Assembly (NCBI GenBank): GCA_035308965.1
Contig: DATGFN010000043.1
Location: 124,001-188,000, forward strand
Reading direction: 5' to 3'
Length of the DNA stretch: 64,000 bases
Source of the DNA: DASYXZ01 sp035308965
GTDB lineage: Bacteria > Acidobacteriota > Terriglobia > UBA7540
The stretch's first letter is position 1, and each line of letters begins with the position of its first letter. Under the pieces are notes generated by a model, which did not search any database, was not told where the DNA came from, and saw only the letters and a list, made by a program, of their open reading frames with translations. A program made the translations under genes and the position numbers. Below, in pieces: positions 52,950 through 62,597 of this stretch.

Positions 52950-54758
52950 GTGGTCTTCAGGAAGCGAGGGTTCTTGCTCCGCCCGTCCACAAGTAGTCAC
53001 CCTCTTTGCCGCGGCTTTGAGCCCGCTTATCCGCCTCGGGACAGGGTCTCGCCGTGGATCTCTTCCAACATCAGTAGAACATTCCTTCTTGCCACGCTGG
53101 CCCTTATTTTTGCTCTTCCCGCATGGCCGCTCACACCCGTGGCCGCCAAGCACGGCATGGTGGTGACAGCCGAACCGCATGCATCCGATGTTGGAGTCGA
53201 AATCATGAAAGCGGGCGGAAACGCCGTAGATGCGGCCGTCGCGGTGGGATTCGCGCTGGCCGTTACCTATCCGTATGCGGGAAATATCGGGGGCGGCGGA
53301 TTCATGTTGATCCGGATGGCGCACGGTGAAGCCGTGATGATCGATTACCGCGAGGAGGCGCCCGCCGCGGCCTCGCACAACATGTATTTGGATGCCCACG
53401 GAGAAATGATTCCCAAGGCGAGCACCATTGGACCGCTGGCCATAGGCGTGCCCGGAACCGTCGCCGGTTTGGCGCTGGCCGAACAAAAATATGGGAAGCT
53501 GGGACTGGCCCGGGTTCTCGAACCGGCTATCCGTCTGGCGGATGAAGGTTTCGTTGTCGATTATGAGTTGAGCCAGTCACTCCTCCATTATCAAGAGCGC
53601 TTTTCGAAGTTTGCCGAAACCACCCGCATCTTCTTACGCAGTGGACATCCCTACGAAGCCGGCGAGATTTTCCACCAGCCCGAGCTGGCGCAAACCCTGC
53701 GGCAAATTGCGCAATCCGGCCCGGATGTTTTCTATCGCGGCCCCGTAGCCAAGGCGATTGTGGCCACCATGGAGAGGGAGCATGGCTTAATTACTGCAAA
53801 GGACCTGGAAAACTATCAGGCGAAAATTCGCGAGCCTTTGCGTGGACATTACCACGGCTATGAAATCGTAACCGTTCCTCCCCCGAGCTCCGGCGGTGTC
53901 GCGCTGATTGAAATGCTGAACATCCTCGGTTCGCTCGACCTCGGGCCCGCCAATTCGTTCCAATCGGTACATCTGATGACGGAGGCCATGCGCCGCGCCT
54001 ATGCCGATCGCGCCGCCTATCTCGGCGATTCGGATTTCGTTTCCGTGCCAGTGGCAGGGCTCACTAATCCAAATTACGCGGAAAAGATTGCAGCTGAAAT
54101 ATCGCATGGCAAAGCCGATGCTCCCGTGCAAGCGGGAACGCCCGCAGCGTATGAATCAAGCGAAACTACGCATTATTCCGTGATCGATGCCGAAGGCAAC
54201 GCGGTTTCCAACACCTACACATTGAATGGAGGCTACGGGAGTTTGGTCACGGTGGAGGGCGCGGGCTTTCTTTTGAATAATGAAATGGACGATTTTGCCT
54301 CCAAGCCCGGCTCGCCGAATATGTTTGGGCTGATCCAGGGCGAGGCCAACGCCATCGCGCCCCAAAAACGGCCGCTTTCTTCCATGACGCCAACCATCGT
54401 GCTTGAAGAAACGCCGACCCATCAAAAAGAAGTGCGCCTGATCCTGGGCTCTCCGGGTGGGGGGACGATCATCAACACCGTGCTGGAAGTGCTCCTCAAT
54501 GTGGTGCAATTTAAAATGGACGTCCTTCAGGCGGTCACCGCTCCCCGGTTTCATCATCAATGGATGCCCGACCGTTTGGCCCTCGAACGCGTCGGGTTTT
54601 CCGCCGACACTCTCCAAAAACTCCGCGAGGCCGGATACTCGCTTACCTTTGTGGACAATCTCGGGGATTGCGAGGCCATCGCGGTGAGCCCCGACGAAGG
54701 TGGCTGGCGATTTGGGGCAGCCGACCCTCGCAGCGAAGGAAAGGCGGCGGGGTACTGA
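52950..54758 (+). CDS. ggt: Gamma-glutamyltransferase
   Basis: The 602-residue exported N-terminal nucleophile hydrolase transfers or hydrolyses the gamma-glutamyl group of glutathione. An unusually long N-terminus (about 45 residues) precedes the membrane signal TFLLATLALIFALPAWPL. The precursor should cleave itself before Thr406 in SSETTHYSVIDAEGN, giving large and small subunits. Other motifs are AGNIGGGGFM, NNEMDDF, KRPLSSMTPTIV and SPGGGTIINTVL. It starts at GTG 52950, and a later start is possible. Its stop overlaps the next gene by one base (TGATG). Confidence 0.93.
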   Translation: MVFRKRGFLLRPSTSSHPLCRGFEPAYPPRDRVSPWISSNISRTFLLATLALIFALPAWPLTPVAAKHGMVVTAEPHASDVGVEIMKAGGNAVDAAVAVGFALAVTYPYAGNIGGGGFMLIRMAHGEAVMIDYREEAPAAASHNMYLDAHGEMIPKASTIGPLAIGVPGTVAGLALAEQKYGKLGLARVLEPAIRLADEGFVVDYELSQSLLHYQERFSKFAETTRIFLRSGHPYEAGEIFHQPELAQTLRQIAQSGPDVFYRGPVAKAIVATMEREHGLITAKDLENYQAKIREPLRGHYHGYEIVTVPPPSSGGVALIEMLNILGSLDLGPANSFQSVHLMTEAMRRAYADRAAYLGDSDFVSVPVAGLTNPNYAEKIAAEISHGKADAPVQAGTPAAYESSETTHYSVIDAEGNAVSNTYTLNGGYGSLVTVEGAGFLLNNEMDDFASKPGSPNMFGLIQGEANAIAPQKRPLSSMTPTIVLEETPTHQKEVRLILGSPGGGTIINTVLEVLLNVVQFKMDVLQAVTAPRFHHQWMPDRLALERVGFSADTLQKLREAGYSLTFVDNLGDCEAIAVSPDEGGWRFGAADPRSEGKAAGY

Positions 54759-55594
54759 TGGAATTCGCTCTCTCCACTTACTTGTTCGTGGACCAAAGAT
54801 TAACCGCCCACCTCATGGACCAGATCGTCCGTGCCGGAATCAGGCAGTTTGAAGTGTTCTCCGCCCGCCAGCACTTTGACTATCAGGACAAGAACCACGT
54901 TCGCGACGTGGCCCAATGGTTTAGCGACGAGGGCATTAAACTTCATGCGCTCCACGCCCCCCTTTACGCCGATTTTGATTGGGGCCGATCGGGCGGGTAT
55001 CCGATTTCCGTTACTCACCTGGAGCGGGGACGGCGCATCGACTCCATGGACGAAATCAAGCGGGCCATTGAAGTGGCGGAGCGGCTGCCATTCCGATACT
55101 TGATTCTTCACATGGGACTTCCTGATGAGACCTACGACTTGCGCCGATTTGACTCGGCTTTTACTTCCATCGAGCATTTGAAAATTTTTGCCAAAGAACG
55201 CGGAGTGCAAATTCTATTGGAGAACATTCCCAATGAATTGAGCACGCCGGAGCGCTTGCTCTCTTTTATCCGATACACAAGGATGGATGATCTCAAGGTA
55301 TGCTTCGACGTGGGCCACGCCCATATGTCCGGAGGAGTGGAGCCTGCTTTCGCCGCCCTCAAAGATCGAATCCTCTCCACCCACGTGCACGATAACCGCC
55401 ATGAAAAAGACGATCATCTGATGCCCTTTGACGGCGAGATTGACTGGGCAAAAACAGTAAGCGACTTCCGCGCCGTGGATGGCCAGTTCCCCATTCTGTT
55501 TGAGATTCGCAATTACGGGCCCGAAATGACGAGTTTGGAAAAGCTGCGCGAAGTGGTAGAAAAGTTGGAAGGAATGACGGAATCGCGCGAATAA
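54758..55594 (+). CDS. Sugar phosphate isomerase/epimerase-like TIM barrel
   Basis: The 278-residue protein of the xylose-isomerase-like superfamily (AP endonuclease 2 fold) has metal-binding positions in HALHAPL, LILHMGLP, ILLENIPNE (Glu), CFDVGHAHMS (Asp, His) and STHVHDN. The exact reaction is unknown; isomerase, epimerase or endonuclease IV-like roles occur in this fold. The ATG at 54758 shares one base with the ggt stop, so translation is coupled and the two may act in one pathway. Confidence 0.83.
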   Translation: MEFALSTYLFVDQRLTAHLMDQIVRAGIRQFEVFSARQHFDYQDKNHVRDVAQWFSDEGIKLHALHAPLYADFDWGRSGGYPISVTHLERGRRIDSMDEIKRAIEVAERLPFRYLILHMGLPDETYDLRRFDSAFTSIEHLKIFAKERGVQILLENIPNELSTPERLLSFIRYTRMDDLKVCFDVGHAHMSGGVEPAFAALKDRILSTHVHDNRHEKDDHLMPFDGEIDWAKTVSDFRAVDGQFPILFEIRNYGPEMTSLEKLREVVEKLEGMTESRE

Positions 55595-55627
55595 GCCATT
55601 CAGTGATTGAACAAACGAGGAGAAACT

Positions 55628-56932
55628 TTGCCCCCAGTCGTAGAGATTCGAAATATAGCCGGGTCCGCGGGCCAGGAAGTTCTGATCCAGGGATGGGTGT
55701 ATAACATCCGCGCCAGCGGAAAAATCTTATTTCCCCTTTTTCGCGACGGCACCGGAATTATCCAGGGCGTGGTGGTGAAAAATGCGGTGGCGCCGGAAGT
55801 CTTTGAAAGCGCCCGCGGCCTGACGCAGGAATCTTCCGTGCGTGTTACTGGAAAAGTGCGGGCGGACCAGCGCGCGCCGGGCGGGTTTGAGTTGGACGTC
55901 TCAGGGCTTGAGGTGGTGCAACTCGTACCCGCCGAAAGCCCCTACCCCATTACGCCCAAGGACCACGGCGTGGAATTTCTGATGGACCATCGCCACCTTT
56001 GGCTGCGTTCGTCAAGGCAACGCTCTATTCTGGGTGTGCGTCACGAAATCATCAAAGCCTGCCGGGATTTCTTTGACGACCGGGGGTTCACCCTGGTTGA
56101 TACGCCGATCTTTACGCCGGCGGCGTGCGAAGGAACCACAACGCTTTTCGAAGTGAATTACTTCGAGGAGAAAGCCTACCTCACCCAATCCGGCCAGCTT
56201 TACAATGAGGCGAATGCCATGGCGGTGGGCAAGACCTACTGCTTTGGCCCCACCTTTCGCGCGGAAAAATCCAAGACGCGCCGCCACCTTACCGAATTTT
56301 GGATGATTGAGCCTGAGGTCGCCTTCGCTCATCTGGACGACGCCATGGTGCTGGGGGAGAACCTGGTGGCCTTTGTAGTCGAGCGAGTCCTTGAAAAACG
56401 GAGGGCGGAACTTCAGTCCCTTGAGCGCAATGTGGCTGCTCTCGAGAAATGCACGCCGCCTTTTCCACGCCTGAGTTATGACGACGCGGTCAAGCTGCTT
56501 CAAAAAAAGGGAAGCGAAATTCAGTGGGGCAGCGATTTTGGAGGAACGGACGAAACCTTGATCTCGGAAGAATATGACCGGCCGGTGCTCGTCCATCGCT
56601 ATCCCAGTGCTATAAAGGCTTTTTACATGGCCCCGGACCCGGCGCGGCCCGAGGTCGCGTTGTGCGCGGACATGCTGGCCCCGGAAGGTTACGGCGAAAT
56701 CATCGGCGGGGGCGAACGCCTGGCGGATCACGAATTGCTCCTCCGGCGCATTGAAGAGCATCGCCTGCCGCGCGAGGCTTTCGATTGGTATCTGGATTTG
56801 CGGCGCTACGGCAGCGTTCCTCACGCCGGCTTCGGAATGGGCATTGAGCGCGTGGTGGCATGGATTTGCGGCCTGGAACACGTCCGCGAAACCATTCCGT
56901 TCCCGCGCATGCTTTACCGGCTGAAGCCCTAG
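55628..56932 (+). CDS. asnS: Asparaginyl-tRNA synthetase
   Basis: The 434-residue class IIb synthetase charges tRNA-Asn. It has an N-terminal OB-fold anticodon-binding domain (about residues 1-110; LIQGWVYNIRASGKILFPLF). The catalytic core has motif 2 region FGPTFRAEKSKTRRHLTEFW and motif 3 GFGMGIERVVAWI. TTG at 55628 follows GAGGAGAAACT; an upstream TTG at 55607 is less likely. The arginase gene follows 38 bp downstream. Confidence 0.96.
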   Translation: MPPVVEIRNIAGSAGQEVLIQGWVYNIRASGKILFPLFRDGTGIIQGVVVKNAVAPEVFESARGLTQESSVRVTGKVRADQRAPGGFELDVSGLEVVQLVPAESPYPITPKDHGVEFLMDHRHLWLRSSRQRSILGVRHEIIKACRDFFDDRGFTLVDTPIFTPAACEGTTTLFEVNYFEEKAYLTQSGQLYNEANAMAVGKTYCFGPTFRAEKSKTRRHLTEFWMIEPEVAFAHLDDAMVLGENLVAFVVERVLEKRRAELQSLERNVAALEKCTPPFPRLSYDDAVKLLQKKGSEIQWGSDFGGTDETLISEEYDRPVLVHRYPSAIKAFYMAPDPARPEVALCADMLAPEGYGEIIGGGERLADHELLLRRIEEHRLPREAFDWYLDLRRYGSVPHAGFGMGIERVVAWICGLEHVRETIPFPRMLYRLKP

Positions 56933-56970
56933 TTTTTGTCTTTTCGCAGATCAGTTTATTCAGAGGCGAA

Positions 56971-57879
56971 ATGCAGAAGATCCGTATTCTTGGAGTGCCA
57001 CTCGATCTCGGCCAGGAACGACGCGGCGTGGACATGGGGCCGTCAGCCGTGCGCGCGGCGGGATTGAACTCTGCCCTCAAGGGCCTCGGTCTGAAGGTCG
57101 AAGATGCCGGCAATATTTACGTCAAGCTCCCTGAGGAACAGCACTTTGGCGACAAGCGCGCAAAATATTTGAAAGAGATCGCGGAGACCTGCCAGGAATC
57201 GGCCAACAGAGTCTGCCAGACGCTCGAAGCAGGGCTCTTTCCCATTTCTCTGGGCGGGGACCACTCGATCGTCGTGGGCACGCAGGCCGGAGTTTCCAAG
57301 TATTACCGCGACCACCAAAAGGCCATCGGCTGCATTTGGATTGATGCTCACGCCGACATGAACACGCCGGAGAGCTCGCCCAGCGGCAACGTTCACGGCA
57401 TGCCATTCGCTGCCACTCTGGGTATTGGGCCTGAACCGTTGGCGCAAATCTACGGGTATGCTCCCAAAATCCAACCCCAGCATTGCGTGTTGATTGGGGC
57501 GCGAAACCTTGATGAGCGCGAGCGTACTATGGTGAAAGACTCCGGCATCAACGTCTTCACCATGAGGGCGATTGACGAACAAGGCATGAGCGAGGTCATG
57601 CAAAAAAGCCTTGCCCTCGCCACCAACGGGACAGCCGGTTTTGTAGTGTCATTTGATATGGACGTGGTCGATCCGAGCGAGGCGCCGGGCGTCGGCACGC
57701 CCGTCAATGGCGGAATTACTTTTCGCGAAGCTCATCTGGCCATGGAAATGATTTCCGACAGCAAGAAGATGCTGGCGCTCGAAATTGTGGAAGTAAATCC
57801 CATCCTCGATATCGCCAACAAGACCGCCATTCTCGCCGTGGACTTGGCCACTTCGGCGCTGGGAAAAAGAATCTTGTAG
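56971..57879 (+). CDS. rocF: Arginase
   Basis: The 302-residue ureohydrolase hydrolyses arginine to ornithine and urea with two Mn ions. All metal motifs are present: SLGGDHSI, WIDAHADMNTPESSPSGNVHG and SFDMDVVDPSEAPGVGTP. The last is typical of true arginase in place of agmatinase. GAGG precedes the ATG at 56971. No urease or ornithine aminotransferase gene is near. Confidence 0.94.
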   Translation: MQKIRILGVPLDLGQERRGVDMGPSAVRAAGLNSALKGLGLKVEDAGNIYVKLPEEQHFGDKRAKYLKEIAETCQESANRVCQTLEAGLFPISLGGDHSIVVGTQAGVSKYYRDHQKAIGCIWIDAHADMNTPESSPSGNVHGMPFAATLGIGPEPLAQIYGYAPKIQPQHCVLIGARNLDERERTMVKDSGINVFTMRAIDEQGMSEVMQKSLALATNGTAGFVVSFDMDVVDPSEAPGVGTPVNGGITFREAHLAMEMISDSKKMLALEIVEVNPILDIANKTAILAVDLATSALGKRIL

Positions 57880-57999
57880 CGCCGGGCTTTGTAGGCGCTA
57901 TCCCGCCCGGACGGGTGGAACCTCAGGGTGATGGCATTTGGTCGTTTTAGCAATAGTCAGCCACGGTTCGGGTTATAATTCGCTTCGAGGCTTAGCAGG

Positions 58000-58269
58000 A
58001 TGATGCGAAATGTCTTGACGGACTACTTGTTGGCGGCAATGAAAGAAGCAGTCTACGACAAGCTCGAAGACGGCACTTTCGCGGGTAGAATCCCTTTATG
58101 CCAAGGCGTGTTGGCATTTGGCAGGTCTCTCAGTGAATGCGAAGGGGAGCTAAGGTCTACGCTGGAAGAATGGATCCTGCTTGGCCTTCGGCTCGGTCAT
58201 CCTCTGCCCGTCCTGGACGGAATCGATCTAAATAAGGAACCTACGCGTGAGCCGGTGGACGCCGTGTAA
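58000..58269 (+). CDS. hicB: HicB-like antitoxin
   Basis: The 89-residue protein has the HicB fold pattern: LEDGTFAGRIPLCQGVLAFG, then SLSECEGELRSTLEEWILLG and LPVLDGIDLN. It lacks the C-terminal DNA-binding domain that some HicB proteins carry. In HicAB systems it binds and blocks the HicA mRNA interferase. Its end overlaps the start of hicA by 23 bp. The order is antitoxin first, the reverse of classic hicAB. Confidence 0.85.
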   Translation: MMRNVLTDYLLAAMKEAVYDKLEDGTFAGRIPLCQGVLAFGRSLSECEGELRSTLEEWILLGLRLGHPLPVLDGIDLNKEPTREPVDAV

Positions 58270-58477
58270 GCGTGCCGACTTTATCCGGCGGCTTCGAAAG
58301 CTTGGTTTTGACGGCCCCTTTTCAGGAGCGCGCCACCAGTTCATGATTTATTTGCAGAAACGCCTGGCAATTCCATCCAGCCCGGAATATTCCGTCCCCC
58401 AACTCAAAATGATGGTCCGAGAGGTCGAATTGATCTTGGAGAAAGATGTCTCGGTTGATCATTGGCAAAATTTATGA
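58247..58477 (+). CDS. hicA: HicA-like toxin
   Basis: The 76-residue protein has the small dsRNA-binding-like HicA fold: RADFIRRLRKLGFDGPFSGA, the catalytic His in ARHQFM, then IPSSPEYSVPQLKMMVREVE. It starts at GTG 58247 inside hicB. It would cut mRNA when free of HicB. Its stop overlaps the ddl start as ATGA, an unusual coupling to a cell-wall enzyme. Confidence 0.85.
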   Translation: MSRWTPCKRADFIRRLRKLGFDGPFSGARHQFMIYLQKRLAIPSSPEYSVPQLKMMVREVELILEKDVSVDHWQNL

Positions 58478-59631
58478 GTCATTCTCAAAAGAAGCTTCGC
58501 GTCGGCCTTCTCTTCGGCGGGCGGTCGGGTGAGCACGAGGTTTCGCTTACCTCCGCGGCGTCGGTACTGAAAGCTCTCGACCCGGCCAAGTACGAAGTTG
58601 TGCCCATCGGCATCACTCGGGAGGGCAGTTGGCGGGTGGGGAAGGCGGCGGAAAATCTGTTGCCCGGAGCCGGGCGCGCGCCCAACGCTGCGGAAAAACT
58701 CCTGGCCGCCGTGCTTCAGAACGGCAAGCATGTGATGGCTTCGCCCGATCCGGCTACGCCGCAGCTCGTTGCCCTCCATCGGACCTCTTCGTCAGGATCA
58801 CAGCCGGAAATTGACGTCATGTTCCCTGTCTTGCACGGCACCTTTGGTGAGGACGGCACGGTGCAAGGTATTTTGGAACTCGCGGGAATCCCTTACGTCG
58901 GCGCGGGCGTGCTGGCCTCTGCCACCGGCATGGATAAAGACATCATGAAGAAGTTGTTTCGCGACGCCGGCTTGCCCGTGGTCCCCTGGGTACTCTTGTC
59001 GCGCAGCGAATGGGAGAGTGATCCAACGCGAGTACGCAAAATGGTAGAGGCAACAATCGGTTTTCCCCTCTTTGCGAAACCCGGAAATCTGGGATCGTCG
59101 GTGGGGATTTCAAAGGTCCATAATGCGCGTGAGCTGACCCCGGCAATGGACCTCGCTGCCCGCTACGACCGGAAAATCCTAGCCGAGCACGCTGTGGTGG
59201 GAAGGGAGATCGAATGTGCCGTTCTCGGCAACGACCATCCAGAGGCCTCCGTGCCGGGTGAAATAGTTCCCGTCAATGAGTTCTACGACTACGAGGCTAA
59301 ATACGTGAAAGAAGGATCGAACGTCATCATTCCCGCCCGGCTCACCCACCGACAGGTGATTCGTATCAAAGAGTATAGTGTGCGCGCGTTTCAGGCAATT
59401 GATTGCGCTGGAATGGCCCGGGTGGATTTTCTCCTCGACCGGCAGGCCGGCAAGACTTTTGTGAACGAGATCAACACCATTCCCGGTTTCACACCCATCA
59501 GCATGTACCCCAAACTTTGGGAGGCATCAGGGTTGCCCTACTCGCAACTCCTTGACCGTCTCATCCAACTTGCTTTGGAGCGCCACCAGCAAAAGCTTCG
59601 GACCCAATATAACTACCAGCCGCCCAAATGA
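58474..59631 (+). CDS. ddl: D-alanine--D-alanine ligase
   Basis: The 385-residue ATP-grasp enzyme joins two D-Ala for peptidoglycan. It has the start motif LLFGGRSGEHEVS, VFPVLHGTFGEDGTVQG, the ATP-grasp loop FAKPGNLGSSVGISKV, and the metal site FVNEINTIPGFTPISMYP. The ATG at 58474 overlaps the hicA stop by 4 bp. It may be expressed from the hicBA promoter; other promoters cannot be excluded. Confidence 0.95.
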   Translation: MSHSQKKLRVGLLFGGRSGEHEVSLTSAASVLKALDPAKYEVVPIGITREGSWRVGKAAENLLPGAGRAPNAAEKLLAAVLQNGKHVMASPDPATPQLVALHRTSSSGSQPEIDVMFPVLHGTFGEDGTVQGILELAGIPYVGAGVLASATGMDKDIMKKLFRDAGLPVVPWVLLSRSEWESDPTRVRKMVEATIGFPLFAKPGNLGSSVGISKVHNARELTPAMDLAARYDRKILAEHAVVGREIECAVLGNDHPEASVPGEIVPVNEFYDYEAKYVKEGSNVIIPARLTHRQVIRIKEYSVRAFQAIDCAGMARVDFLLDRQAGKTFVNEINTIPGFTPISMYPKLWEASGLPYSQLLDRLIQLALERHQQKLRTQYNYQPPK

Positions 59632-59642
59632 AAGCGGGCGGC
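59619..59642. terminator. Hairpin at the convergent ddl/emrB ends
   Basis: GCCGCCC and GGGCGGC form a 7-bp stem with a 10-nt loop overlapping the ddl stop. There is no T-tract, so the role is inferred from its place between convergent genes. Confidence 0.35.
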
Positions 59643-59670
59643 TTCAGAGCATACCATTTTCAATCAATTG

Positions 59671-61236
59671 TTAGTGCGCCATCACTTCGGCGCCGTGGGG
59701 TTGGGGTTTCCGCATTATAAAGATCAGCGGCACGAGGAGCAGGAAAATGATGCCCAGCAGCCAGAATGCTTCCACAAAGGATTGCATGGCCGCCTGGCGC
59801 TGCACCATTCCGAAAAGGGCGGCGTAAGTTTGATGCTGGGCAGTAACAGAATCGACGCCGCGTGAAACCATGTAATGGTGGAGGCCGGCCACCCTCATTT
59901 TTGTCGCCGGATCATAGGGGTTGATGTGGGCTCCCAGGATATTGGTATGGACCTGCTCGCGCCGGGCAATCATGGTGGTTACGGCGGCGATTCCGACGCT
60001 CCCGCCGATGTTCCTCATCAGATTAAAAATACTGGTCGCGTTGCCCATTCGCTCCGGTGAAATCGGAGACATCGTGGCGGTGGTAAGAGGGACAAACAAA
60101 AATGCCAGCGCAATGCCTTGAACGATTTGGGGCCAGAATACGTCCCAATATCCGGATTCCAGGTTCAACCACGAAAGTTGAAATAGAGTTAATGATGCGG
60201 TGACGATGCCGATCACCAGCAGCTTGCGCGGATCGAACCTCGCCATTATCGCTCCCACAATGGGCATGGCGATGAATGAGCCGAAGCCGCGAGGCGCCAT
60301 CGCGATCCCTGCCTGCACGGCGGGATAGGCGAGCAGGGTTTGCAGGAAGATGGGGAGTAATACCAGACTTCCATAAAGAACAAAGCCTACTATCGTCATC
60401 AGGAAGACACCTGTGGCGTAGGTGCGAACCTTGAAGATGCGAAGGTCAACGACGGGGTGCTCCACCATCAATTCACGAATCACGAAGATCAGAAGCGCGA
60501 CGCCGGAAACAATGGCAAGGGCCGTAATCCAGTGCGAACCGAACCAATCCTCTTCCTGGCCCTTGTCCAAAAGGATTTGGAGCGCGCCGATCCCTAGCGC
60601 CAACATGCCGATGCCCCAGTAATCCACCTTGCCCGAAGATCTCTTGATGTAATGCGGGTCGAAGATGAAAAGCTTGGTCATGATGATGGCGATTACGCCC
60701 ACCGGGATGTTGATGTAAAACACCCAGCGCCAACTGTAGTTATCCGTCAGCCAGCCGCCCATCACCGGACCGAGCATGGGCGCCACCACAATGCCCAGTC
60801 CCCAAAAAGCCATGGCTTTGCCGCGTTCCCTGGCCGGGAAAGCTTCCAGCAGGACGGCCTGCGACAGTGGTTGCAGCCCCCCGCCGCACGCGCCCTGGAT
60901 CACGCGGAAAAGGATGAGCAGAGGCAAGCTGGGAGCGAGGCCGCAGAGGAAGGAGGCGACGGTAAAGCCCACCACGGCTGCCATCAGCAGGCGTTTGCGT
61001 CCAAAGTAGTTCGCCAGCCAGCCGGTAATCGGCAGGACGATGGCGTTGGCCACCAGATAGGAGGTCAGGACCCAGGTGGATTCGTCAATGGTAGCATTCA
61101 GATTTCCGGCAATATGAGGTAGTGAAACATTCACCACCGTGGTATCGAGCACTTCCATAAAAGTGCTGGACATCACCGCGATGGCGATGATCCATGGATT
61201 GATGGGAGCGCGGCCGTTGGGAACATCTCCGTTCAT
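59671..61236 (-). CDS. emrB: DHA2-family multidrug efflux permease (EmrB type)
   Basis: The 521-residue inner-membrane MFS transporter has 14 predicted helices. Motif A is in the LANYFGRKRLLM loop, and motif C of antiporters is GLGIVVAPMLGPVMGGWLTD. Other marks are TFMEVLDTTVVNVSLPHIAG in helix 1 and FVGVLLFVIREL-like turns. It exports drugs or lipophilic compounds with EmrA and a TolC partner. It is the last of three genes in the operon, 71 bp after emrA. Confidence 0.93.
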   Translation of the reverse strand: MNGDVPNGRAPINPWIIAIAVMSSTFMEVLDTTVVNVSLPHIAGNLNATIDESTWVLTSYLVANAIVLPITGWLANYFGRKRLLMAAVVGFTVASFLCGLAPSLPLLILFRVIQGACGGGLQPLSQAVLLEAFPARERGKAMAFWGLGIVVAPMLGPVMGGWLTDNYSWRWVFYINIPVGVIAIIMTKLFIFDPHYIKRSSGKVDYWGIGMLALGIGALQILLDKGQEEDWFGSHWITALAIVSGVALLIFVIRELMVEHPVVDLRIFKVRTYATGVFLMTIVGFVLYGSLVLLPIFLQTLLAYPAVQAGIAMAPRGFGSFIAMPIVGAIMARFDPRKLLVIGIVTASLTLFQLSWLNLESGYWDVFWPQIVQGIALAFLFVPLTTATMSPISPERMGNATSIFNLMRNIGGSVGIAAVTTMIARREQVHTNILGAHINPYDPATKMRVAGLHHYMVSRGVDSVTAQHQTYAALFGMVQRQAAMQSFVEAFWLLGIIFLLLVPLIFIMRKPQPHGAEVMAH

Positions 61237-61307
61237 AAATTTCCGATCAATCCGGGTGGCTCTCCTCCATGCATTATGCGTTCGGCCCAGGATTCAGCGC
61301 CTGTTTC

Positions 61308-62597
61308 CTACTTCAGGTATATGGTTGGATACACGGACATGCCGGGCCGCAACAAATGGCCGGGGTCCTCGCCTTTCTCCAGGACGATTTTCACCGGCAC
61401 CCGCTGGACCACTTTCACGTAATTTCCGGAGGCATTCTCAGGCGGAAGAAGGCTGAATTTCGCCCCCGTGGCCGCGGCAATGCTCTCAATATGCGCTTTA
61501 AAGGTGTGGCTCCCAAAGGCGTCCACGGAGATGGTGGCGCGCTGGCCAGGACGCATATTCTTCAACTGAGTTTCCTTGAAGTTGGCCGTCACCCAGATGT
61601 CTTCAAGTGGGACGATGGCCAGCAAGGGTTCTCCGGCTTGCACAAGTTGGCCCTCTTCCACGGACTTCTTGCTGACGATGCCGCTTACCAGCGCCTTCAC
61701 TGTGGTGTATTGGAAGTTGAGCTCAGCCTGGTCTAACGTGGCCTTTGCCTGCAAGGCGTGGGCTTGCGCTGAAGCGGCCCGGTCCCGGATCACCGCCACT
61801 TGCTGGGGAGCCGTTTGCGCGGAGCGGGCGGCCGCTCGCGCTTGCTCGGCGCCGGCATGCGCTTGCGCCTCGCGGCTCTGATTTACCTGAATATTCTGCT
61901 CGGCCTCGGCCACACCGGCGCGCGCGGATTCAACCGAAGCCCTTGCTTCTGCTGCCGCGGCCACGGACGCGTCATACTGTTGCTGGGAAATTTCATCCTT
62001 GGCCACCAGTTGCTTCATGCGTTCCAAATCCTGCGTAACCTTGGTTTCGTTCGCTTCGGCTTCGCGGAGCCCGGCTTGGGCCGAATTCAGCCTTGCCTTT
62101 GCTACATCAATTTCTTTCCCAGCCGCGGCCACTCCGGCGGTCGCGCTCTGAACGTTGGCCTCGGCGCTGGAAAGCTGATTTCCCGTCGTTGCGGAGGTAA
62201 TCGGCACGCTGACGCCCGCAGCCCGGGCATTGGCTTGCGCCTCGGCCAGGTCAGCCTGCGCCTTTTCCAGAGCCACCTTATAATCGGTCGGATCGATTTG
62301 GATCAACACGGTTCCGGCTTCTACATACTGATTGTCTTTCACATTCACCGCCACCACCATACCGCCCACCCTGGGGCTGATGGGAATAATGTGGCCGTCG
62401 ATTTCCGCGTCGTCGGTGGATTCACGCACTGAGTAGTAGCTCCAAAGGCCTGCCACGATGCCCAGAACCAAGATCACCGCCAAAATCAAGAACCATTTGG
62501 TGGCCGGATTCCTCTGGATGCGGGAACGGTATGCCGTGTGCTCGTCCATTTTTGCCCGCACCTCGGCTTCGGGTTCGACCAATGATTGTTCCGGCAT
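61308..62597 (-). CDS. emrA: HlyD/EmrA-type membrane fusion protein
   Basis: The 429-residue periplasmic adaptor has an N-terminal anchor helix (WFLILAVILVLGIVAGLWSYY, about residues 35-55). A barrel-sandwich (lipoyl-like) half has VRESTDDAEIDGHIIPISPR. A long coiled-coil hairpin rich in Ala/Glu/Gln (about 110-290) leads to the second lipoyl half (VKALVSGIVSKKSVEEGQLV) and a beta domain. It joins EmrB to the TolC-type channel. Its ATG shares one base with the tolC stop (TAATG), so translation is coupled. Confidence 0.93.
   Translation of the reverse strand: MPEQSLVEPEAEVRAKMDEHTAYRSRIQRNPATKWFLILAVILVLGIVAGLWSYYSVRESTDDAEIDGHIIPISPRVGGMVVAVNVKDNQYVEAGTVLIQIDPTDYKVALEKAQADLAEAQANARAAGVSVPITSATTGNQLSSAEANVQSATAGVAAAGKEIDVAKARLNSAQAGLREAEANETKVTQDLERMKQLVAKDEISQQQYDASVAAAAEARASVESARAGVAEAEQNIQVNQSREAQAHAGAEQARAAARSAQTAPQQVAVIRDRAASAQAHALQAKATLDQAELNFQYTTVKALVSGIVSKKSVEEGQLVQAGEPLLAIVPLEDIWVTANFKETQLKNMRPGQRATISVDAFGSHTFKAHIESIAAATGAKFSLLPPENASGNYVKVVQRVPVKIVLEKGEDPGHLLRPGMSVYPTIYLK

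Noticed and set aside
56012..56881. 289-codon minus-strand frame inside asnS
   Set aside because: Antisense shadow of a tRNA synthetase with intact class II motifs.
57643..57655. TAGTGTCATTTG resembling a MITE terminus
   Set aside because: It encodes the conserved VVSFD part of arginase and has no partner end or inner hairpin; chance match.
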